51,000 nucleotides of DNA from a virus. A program made the translations under genes and the position numbers. The DNA lies in IMG/VR virus record IMGVR_UViG_3300044648_000011, positions 1-51,000 of that record. One strand, 5' to 3'. The notes beneath the pieces were generated by a model. That model worked only from the letters and a program-made list of their open reading frames with translations. It was not told the origin of the DNA and ran no database searches. Positions 47,502 to 51,000 of this stretch are shown piece after piece (the first letter of the stretch is position 1; each line of letters opens with the position of its first letter).

Positions 47502-47572
47502 CACCGATAGAAGGATTCGAACCTTCGCGGACCGGTTTTGGAGACCAGCCGACACATCCAGCGCTTATCGAT
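47502..47572 (-). tRNA. tRNA-Trp(CCA)
   Basis: Acceptor ATCGATA/TATCGGT, anticodon stem CTGGT/ACCGG with loop CTCCAAA giving CCA, T-arm GAAGG/CCTTC with loop TTCGAAT, discriminator G. The D-arm is irregular. Confidence 0.8.
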
Positions 47573-47608
47573 AAGAGGAGTCAACATTGCCTAGGATATC
47601 AACTCCAG

Positions 47609-47682
47609 TAGCGGGAGTGAGATTTGAACTCACGACCTTAGGCTTATGAGGCCCACGCGCTAGCCTACTGCGCCATCCCGCT
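47609..47682 (-). tRNA. tRNA-Met(CAT) (elongator-type)
   Basis: Acceptor AGCGGGA/TCCCGCT fully paired, which argues against an initiator; D-arm GCGC/GCGC, anticodon stem TGGGC/GCCTA with loop CTCATAA giving CAT, T-arm GTGAG/CTCAC with loop TTCAAAT, discriminator A. A CAT anticodon could also be a lysidine-modified Ile tRNA; sequence alone cannot say. Confidence 0.82.
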
Positions 47683-47684
47683 AG

Positions 47685-47717
47685 AGTATCCAGGTGGTAG
47701 CGAGGTACCTGGATACT
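47685..47717 (-). other. Perfect 11-bp hairpin downstream of CDS
   Basis: AGTATCCAGGT (47685-47695)/ACCTGGATACT (47707-47717) with an 11-base loop. Lies just after the 47730-47861 gene on the minus strand; may stabilise or end that transcript segment before tRNA-Met. Confidence 0.5.
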
Positions 47718-47729
47718 GGTCTGTTATGC

Positions 47730-47861
47730 TCACGGTTGTCCGTACAACTCGCGATACATCTCCCGAACCTCGTGTCGGTCATGTCCTTCTGCGTTCGGCA
47801 CATGCGGCCTGCGCGATTGATCAGCCAACCTGTCCGCGTATCGTTCAACTTCAGTAAGCAT
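47730..47861 (-). CDS. Small charged protein, 43 aa
   Basis: ATG at 47861 with GAGAGG upstream, ending TGA at 47730. Charged and His/Arg-rich (LTEVERYADRLADQSRRPHV, GHDRHEVREMYRELYG). Too short for confident fold assignment; found by reading the sequence between the DUF7448-like gene and the hairpin. Confidence 0.55.
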   Translation of the reverse strand: MLTEVERYADRLADQSRRPHVPNAEGHDRHEVREMYRELYGQP

Positions 47862-47871
47862 ATCTAACCTC

Positions 47872-48309
47872 TCAACTCGTGCTTAGCAGATCATCCGTCA
47901 GTTCGGGCAATGTATCCGTGATGTTGTTCATTACTCGATCAGCGTCCGTTGCGTACATCCAACCACCGTAATACCCATTCGAGTCGTTCCGGAAACTAAA
48001 GACCGAAGTCTGTTCACCCCACATGTCCGATTCAGTGAAGATTTGGAATCCGTAGCAACGGGTTACGTCGTAGTCGTTTTTCTCGTCTTCGCCGAGATCT
48101 ACTTCTTTGACCGAAATTACCGGTCCGTTCTCCAAGAGCTTCTTGACTCCGTGGAAATCATAAAAGTAGCTGTGCGAGCAACAGTCACCTTCGACTGTGA
48201 AGGCAAAACGTCCTTCGTCCGTCTCGAAGACCAAGTATTCGTCGTTCATAAAGACACGCTCGATGACCTTGCCAACCAAATTCCCTAGGCCGTTGTCTGA
48301 ACTCCACAT
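47872..48309 (-). CDS. DUF7448-like protein
   Basis: 145 residues. VIERVFMNDEYLVFETDEGRFAFTVEGDCCSHSYFYDF is typical of the DUF7448 family found in phages and bacteria; the rest is acidic (DLGEDEKNDYDV). Function unknown. GAGAGGAGAG precedes the ATG. It is one of three protein genes among the tRNAs. Confidence 0.7.
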   Translation of the reverse strand: MWSSDNGLGNLVGKVIERVFMNDEYLVFETDEGRFAFTVEGDCCSHSYFYDFHGVKKLLENGPVISVKEVDLGEDEKNDYDVTRCYGFQIFTESDMWGEQTSVFSFRNDSNGYYGGWMYATDADRVMNNITDTLPELTDDLLSTS

Positions 48310-48358
48310 GATCTTCTCTCCTCTCTACGTTAGAGGCAGCAGCGTACCACCGCCCACG

Positions 48359-48430
48359 CGCACCGAACGGGATTCGAACCCGCGTCTCCCAAGTTGACAA
48401 CCTGGTGCTCTACCGCTGAGCTATCCGTGC
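48359..48430 (-). tRNA. tRNA-Asp(GTC)
   Basis: Acceptor GCACGGA/TCGGTGC with one mismatch, D-arm GCTC/GAGC, anticodon stem CCAGG/CTTGG with loop TTGTCAA giving GTC, T-arm GCGGG/CCCGT with loop TTCGAAT, discriminator G. Confidence 0.88.
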
Positions 48431-48434
48431 TTGA

Positions 48435-48538
48435 TAAGACCATACTACACGACGACCCGACTTGTGCACAAGCCTCTCGCGCCCCTTCCCCACATCCGTA
48501 TTCACCCTAAAGGATGACAACAACCTCGTATGGTCTTA
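48435..48538 (-). ncRNA. Stem-closed RNA element between Asp and Asn tRNAs
   Basis: TAAGACCATAC (48435-48445) is perfectly complementary to GTATGGTCTTA (48528-48538), 11 bp, enclosing about 82 bases with a palindrome CTTGTGCACAAG. No T-loop or reading frame is present. Unrecognised; could be a structured RNA. Confidence 0.45.
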
Positions 48539-48540
48539 CG

Positions 48541-48614
48541 CTGGCTAGACAGGACTCGAACCTGTAACAACCGGGTTAACAGCCCGGCTCCCCTGCCGAT
48601 GGGGACTCTAACCA
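48541..48614 (-). tRNA. tRNA-Asn(GTT)
   Basis: Acceptor TGGTTAG/CTAGCCA, D-stem TCCCC/GGGGA with a GG loop, anticodon stem CCGGG/CCCGG with loop CTGTTAA giving GTT, T-arm ACAGG/CCTGT with loop TTCGAGT, discriminator G. Confidence 0.85.
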
Positions 48615-48618
48615 TGAA

Positions 48619-48642
48619 GGTCAGCCGTATTAGGGTCTGACC
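48619..48642 (-). other. Intergenic hairpin
   Basis: GGTCAG and CTGACC pair around a 12-base loop, in the spacer between tRNA-Asn and tRNA-Pro. Possible processing element. Confidence 0.3.
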
Positions 48643-48689
48643 CTGTCGACTCCTTCCACAAGAAGTTAATCTTGCACAGGTGGCCGTCG

Positions 48690-48760
48690 TCAGGCCACGA
48701 GGAATTGAACCTCGTCCGCTTCATTCCAAATGAACCATGCAACCACTACACCATGGCCTG
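48690..48760 (-). tRNA. tRNA-Pro(TGG)
   Basis: Acceptor CAGGCCA/TGGCCTG, D-arm GTG/CAT, anticodon stem TTCA/TGAA with loop TTTGGAA giving TGG, T-arm CGAGG/CCTCG with loop TTCAATT, discriminator A. Confidence 0.85.
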
Positions 48761-48795
48761 GCAACGCTAGTCGCGGTGGTCGATCACACCATCCC

Positions 48796-48877
48796 ACTAG
48801 CTCTGGGCACCTTGAGAATTCAAGTCTCGTCTTACGTCCTTAGGATGCACGCCCTAAGGAACCCAGCTAAAGCTAGT
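48796..48877 (-). ncRNA. Multi-hairpin RNA element in the tRNA array
   Basis: Outer stem ACTAGCT/AGCTAGT (48796-48802, 48871-48877) and CTGGG/CCCAG next to it enclose hairpins CTTGA/TCAAG (48811-48824) and CCTTAGG/CCTAAGG (48838-48859). The latter has an 8-base loop that reads GCGTGCAT on the minus strand. tRNA-sized but with no T-loop or normal anticodon arm. I tested a tRNA-Cys reading (GCA in the loop) and could not make it fit. Confidence 0.4.
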
Positions 48878-48917
48878 CACAGTTTCACTGCCGTGAGGCA
48901 GGCTTTCTGCAACCGCG

Positions 48918-48989
48918 AGCGTTATACAGGATTCGAACCTGCTCCGTCTGGTTGGAAGCCAGACATGCTACCGTTAACACCAATAACGC
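48918..48989 (-). tRNA. tRNA-Gly(TCC)
   Basis: Acceptor GCGTTAT/ATAACGC, anticodon stem TCTGG/CCAGA with loop CTTCCAA giving TCC, T-arm GCAGG/CCTGT with loop TTCGAAT, discriminator T, as usual for Gly. Confidence 0.88.
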
Positions 48990-48992
48990 AAG

Positions 48993-49071
48993 GGGCCGGT
49001 CCGGAAGATTCGAACTCCCGATTCTCCCAATTGTGAGGGATTTTCTTCTGCCTGAACAAAGATTACCAGCC
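48993..49071 (-). tRNA. tRNA-like gene with aberrant anticodon arm
   Basis: Acceptor GGCTGGT (5-prime end 49071) pairs with ACCGGCC; D-arm TCTT/AAGA with GG in its loop; T-arm GGGAG/CTTCC with loop TTCGAAT, followed by two extra G. The anticodon arm only gives TCCC/GGGA with an 8-base loop, so the anticodon is not readable (loop contains CAC and CAA). Lies between tRNA-Gly and tRNA-Glu. Confidence 0.5.
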
Positions 49072-49075
49072 TTTG

Positions 49076-49147
49076 TACTCCGTACGGGGATCGAACCCGT
49101 GCTTCCAGGGTGAAAACCTGGCGTGCTTACCATTACACCAACCGAGC
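49076..49147 (-). tRNA. tRNA-Glu(TTC)
   Basis: Acceptor GCTCGGT/ACGGAGT with one mismatch, D-arm GTG/CAC, anticodon stem CCAGG/CCTGG with loop TTTTCAC giving TTC, T-arm ACGGG/CCCGT with loop TTCGATC, discriminator A. First tRNA after the promoter. Confidence 0.88.
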
Positions 49148-49378
49148 AAACCGCCTCTGCCGAGATTCATACTGCCGGTCGTTACGAAGCGGTAGATCTT
49201 GTGAGTAGAACTCTACATCGTGTCTGGAGTCTTGTCAACCCCTGGATCTGATTAAGTTTTGGAGCCCTCCTCGCAGTCCGGGCCGAAGCCTATGGCAAGG
49301 TTACTCGTGCGGGCACATCACACGGTTGGGTTTGCCTCCGAAGAGGCCACTAGGGTGGAGAGGGCACCCTAGGCAAAG
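49148..49378. other. Promoter region of the tRNA array
   Basis: No gene. It holds the promoter at 49210-49238 and, toward the right, nested inverted repeats: TTTGCCT/AGGCAAA (49331-49337, 49371-49377) and CTAGGGTG/CACCCTAG (49350-49357, 49365-49372). Confidence 0.55.
49210..49238 (-). promoter_or_regulatory. Promoter for the tRNA array
   Basis: On the minus strand: TTGACA (49233-49238), 17-base spacer, TAGAGT (49210-49215). The -35 matches the bacterial consensus exactly. Transcription would start near 49203, 56 bases before tRNA-Glu. Confidence 0.75.
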
Positions 49379-49405
49379 CCTGATCAGTGTCGGAACACGA
49401 TCAGG
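49379..49405 (-). terminator. Hairpin downstream of the small-terminase operon
   Basis: CCTGATC/GATCAGG with an inner GTGT-CGGA-ACAC stem, directly after the 49412-49582 gene on the minus strand. No T-run, but the stem is strong; it would separate the terminase-small operon from the tRNA promoter. Confidence 0.55.
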
Positions 49406-49411
49406 AGCAAG

Positions 49412-49582
49412 TTACCAGATATTTTCTGTCCAAATCCACTTGTGCTGTTTACGGCCATGGTTCAACATGTCCAAAACCGCAACGCCCTTTTTCTTGTTTT
49501 TGATCTTTGTAGAACAATCAGGGCAATACAGCACGTGAAGATCCCCTTCTTGGCGGAATTTCACCTTGGGTCGATCGCTCAT
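49412..49582 (-). CDS. Small zinc-finger protein, 56 aa
   Basis: ATG at 49582 (AAAGGAAG upstream). VLYCPDCSTKIKNKKKG (about 18-34) and HGRKQH (about 42-47) give C-x2-C...H-x4-H. Part of a short leftward operon with the next gene and the small terminase gene. Confidence 0.6.
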   Translation of the reverse strand: MSDRPKVKFRQEGDLHVLYCPDCSTKIKNKKKGVAVLDMLNHGRKQHKWIWTENIW

Positions 49583-49728
49583 CGCTTCCTTTCGGGCAAG
49601 ACCTTTCGTCCAGGCCCGATGCAATGACCTACAACACCTCGGATCTTGTTGTCGTGCTCTTCGATCTTCCCTGAGCTTAACACATCAACCTGGTTATGGC
49701 AAATCGGACATCTGTACTTCCGAGCCAC
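49579..49728 (-). CDS. Small zinc-finger protein, 49 aa
   Basis: GTG at 49728 (GGAGG upstream), overlapping the small terminase stop by one base, and ATGA overlap with the next gene. CPICHN (7-12), H25 and HC (35-36) suggest a zinc site. Not obvious from longer-frame searches because of its size. Confidence 0.55.
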   Translation of the reverse strand: MARKYRCPICHNQVDVLSSGKIEEHDNKIRGVVGHCIGPGRKVLPERKR

Positions 49729-50180
49729 TAGTTAGCCTCCCGTTGCTTCTCGAACAGCTCTTCGAAGCGCTGAGCAGCATTAATGACCTTGCCAGTAGCT
49801 TCGTTTCGCTGTACTTCTACCTTGACCCTACGACGATCGCCTTCAGTGAGTAGTAGTTTGCTCATCATCGCGTCGATCGTTGACAGAAGCATAGCAGACA
49901 TCTTCGAAGAAAACAACATGTTGTTCAGAGCGTACATCGTGATTCGTGCATACTCCCAGTCAGAAGGTTCCCAAAACCTGGTTTGACCTGAGTTAGGAAG
50001 GCTGTCCCATAGATCTTGAATGAGTGGATGCGTTTCAACGCCCAAGTCAAGAGACGGGATCTCTACATCGCCGATCATCCGAACTGTTTCCGTCACTAGA
50101 CCATCTTCTCCGGTCTTGTTACGACGTACTCGTTCTGACGGGTGCTTACCAATCGGTCCGGGCTTACCAAGTCCTGGCAT
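49728..50180 (-). CDS. Terminase small subunit (likely)
   Basis: 150 residues from the ATG at 50180, with AGGAGG upstream. N-terminal GKPGPIGKHPSERVRRNK, then a helical region ETHPLIQDLWDSLPNSGQTRFWEPSDWEYARITMYALNNML, characteristic of actinophage small terminases, and a helical C-terminus. It would recognise the packaging site. The large subunit is 4 kb away, past the tRNA array. Confidence 0.75.
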   Translation of the reverse strand: MPGLGKPGPIGKHPSERVRRNKTGEDGLVTETVRMIGDVEIPSLDLGVETHPLIQDLWDSLPNSGQTRFWEPSDWEYARITMYALNNMLFSSKMSAMLLSTIDAMMSKLLLTEGDRRRVKVEVQRNEATGKVINAAQRFEELFEKQREAN

Positions 50181-50218
50181 TTTAGCCTCCTGGGCTTTAG
50201 ACACCTCCTGGGTGTCGA

Positions 50219-50524
50219 TCATCGCAGACCGGGGTGTCTCCCAGTCGGTCGTTTTCTTAACATCTTGAGTCTCGCCTTGGCATTATTGCCTTCGCGGGAA
50301 CTTTTCTTAGCATGACATCGCTCACATACAGCTTGCAAATTCGAAAATCGATGATCATCGCCTCTTACTATATGATCTACTTCAGTAGCTTGAATCTGAC
50401 AACCATCATCGATAATTTTACAAGTATACTTATCTCTTTTTAGTATTTTAGGAACAATATAAGTTTCCCAGTCTTTAGGAAGACGTTCCTTCCTAGTAGA
50501 AGTAGACCAAGTCACTATAATCAT
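50219..50524 (-). CDS. HNH endonuclease
   Basis: 101 residues. The HNH core is clear: CKIIDDGCQIQATEVDHIVRGDDHRFSNLQAVCERCHAKK gives C-x6-C...VDHI...N...C-x2-CH. The ATG at 50524 is directly against AGG, so the GTG at 50515 may be the real start. Such genes near terminases often help cut DNA for packaging; homing is also possible. Confidence 0.8.
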   Translation of the reverse strand: MIIVTWSTSTRKERLPKDWETYIVPKILKRDKYTCKIIDDGCQIQATEVDHIVRGDDHRFSNLQAVCERCHAKKSSREGNNAKARLKMLRKRPTGRHPGLR

Positions 50525-51000
50525 CCTTAGTTATATCTATGTTATCTAAGTAGTTAGAAGGTCTCTTGAAGTCTCTCATATGTTAATACATGTCCACAAG
50601 AGTAGTCTGTGGTCGTCTGAGACCAGATTGTGACGTAGTTCACACTCATACCAACATGATAAGTGTAGGTGGTCCGGTAGGGCTGGTAATGGTCCCTTAC
50701 GACGCGACGCTGTGACCTGCATGTTTACCTGTTGATCAAGTATATTACCACTTGGCTATATACGCTGGTCAGAGCGTTCTAGACCAATGTTGATTACAGT
50801 TGCTTTTATGGTCTATCACCTCAACGTAGTCTTCGCAGGTAGAGAGATCGAAGTATGTCCACACTTGCAGATTGGTCTAGTAAATTGGTCTATTCTAGTA
50901 GAGCCATCGTTGTAGCGATTGATATAGCGGAATGACACGGGGGTATGCGTATTTTGGGCTTAGATCAGCTCCCTATCCCGTACGTAACCTCGAAACCGCA
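50525..51000. other. Right-end non-coding region with repeated motifs
   Basis: No gene is seen. ATTGGTCTA occurs at 50871-50879 and 50884-50892 and inverted (TAGACCAAT) at 50780-50788. TCTAGTA repeats at 50876-50882 and about 50894-50900. GCTATATACGC (50755-50765) and TGACCTGC (50713-50720) match words at the left end. These could be operator, promoter or replication sites. Confidence 0.5.

Noticed and set aside
48796-48877. Possible tRNA-Cys
   Set aside because: The GCA in the loop is in an 8-base loop on a 7-bp stem, with no D- or T-arm; it does not fit a tRNA.
1-51000. Integrase or immunity repressor
   Set aside because: No tyrosine or serine integrase motifs and no clear repressor were seen in any frame examined; lysogeny cannot be supported.

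Overview
The window looks like most or all of a tailed-phage (siphovirus) genome infecting an actinobacterium. The structural block has the usual siphovirus order: terminase, portal, MuF protein, scaffold, HK97-type capsid, connectors, tail tube protein, frameshifted tail chaperones, tape measure and tip proteins. Actinobacterial clues are an Lsr2-like C-terminal domain, a GGGGGAA frameshift heptamer in the tail chaperone genes, and frequent GTG/TTG starts. No integrase, repressor or mycolic-acid esterase was recognised, so a lytic phage of a host without mycolic acids is the simplest reading. This is inference: there are no database hits behind it.

Layout. 1-1065 is a repeat-rich end with no secure gene. 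1066-26987 (+ strand) is a tightly packed early/replication arm of about 65 genes, most overlapping by 1-4 bases (ATGA, GTGA, TAATG). It encodes a secreted HEXXH protease, a MoxR-type AAA+ ATPase with a possible VWA-like partner, a PD-(D/E)XK nuclease, an Rnl2-like and an Rnl1-like RNA ligase, an SPFH-like lipoprotein, endonuclease VII, primase-helicase, an RNase H-like exonuclease, an SSB-like protein, family A DNA polymerase, nucleotide-metabolism enzymes, and a fused polynucleotide kinase-phosphatase. Many small membrane and zinc-knuckle proteins lie between them. A strong bidirectional terminator (26996-27046) separates this arm from the leftward genes: holin, amidase endolysin, a membrane-anchored collagen-like protein, then tail, head and terminase genes read from the right.

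Between the small (49728-50180) and large (44017-45705) terminase genes sits a leftward tRNA array of about 3.2 kb. I resolve 21 foldable tRNAs covering 19 of the 20 amino acids (only Cys missing) plus one aberrant tRNA-like gene, with three small protein genes interspersed. A near-consensus promoter (TTGACA, 17 bp, TAGAGT) precedes the array. Three further tRNA-like elements lie in the + arm (1066-1142, 3797-3876, 5236-5308). All have a recognisable acceptor/T-arm minihelix but an abnormal anticodon domain. Several other RNA-like elements closed by 5-11 bp perfect stems occur in intergenic gaps and inside the tRNA array.

The genes suggest one connected theme: a phage that carries almost its own decoding set and also three RNA-end-healing and sealing activities (two ligases, one Pnkp). 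Such enzymes can repair tRNAs cut by host anticodon nucleases. The non-canonical tRNA-like RNAs are the most novel signal here; their function is unknown. The right end (50525-51000) is non-coding with repeated operator-like motifs, some shared with the left end.
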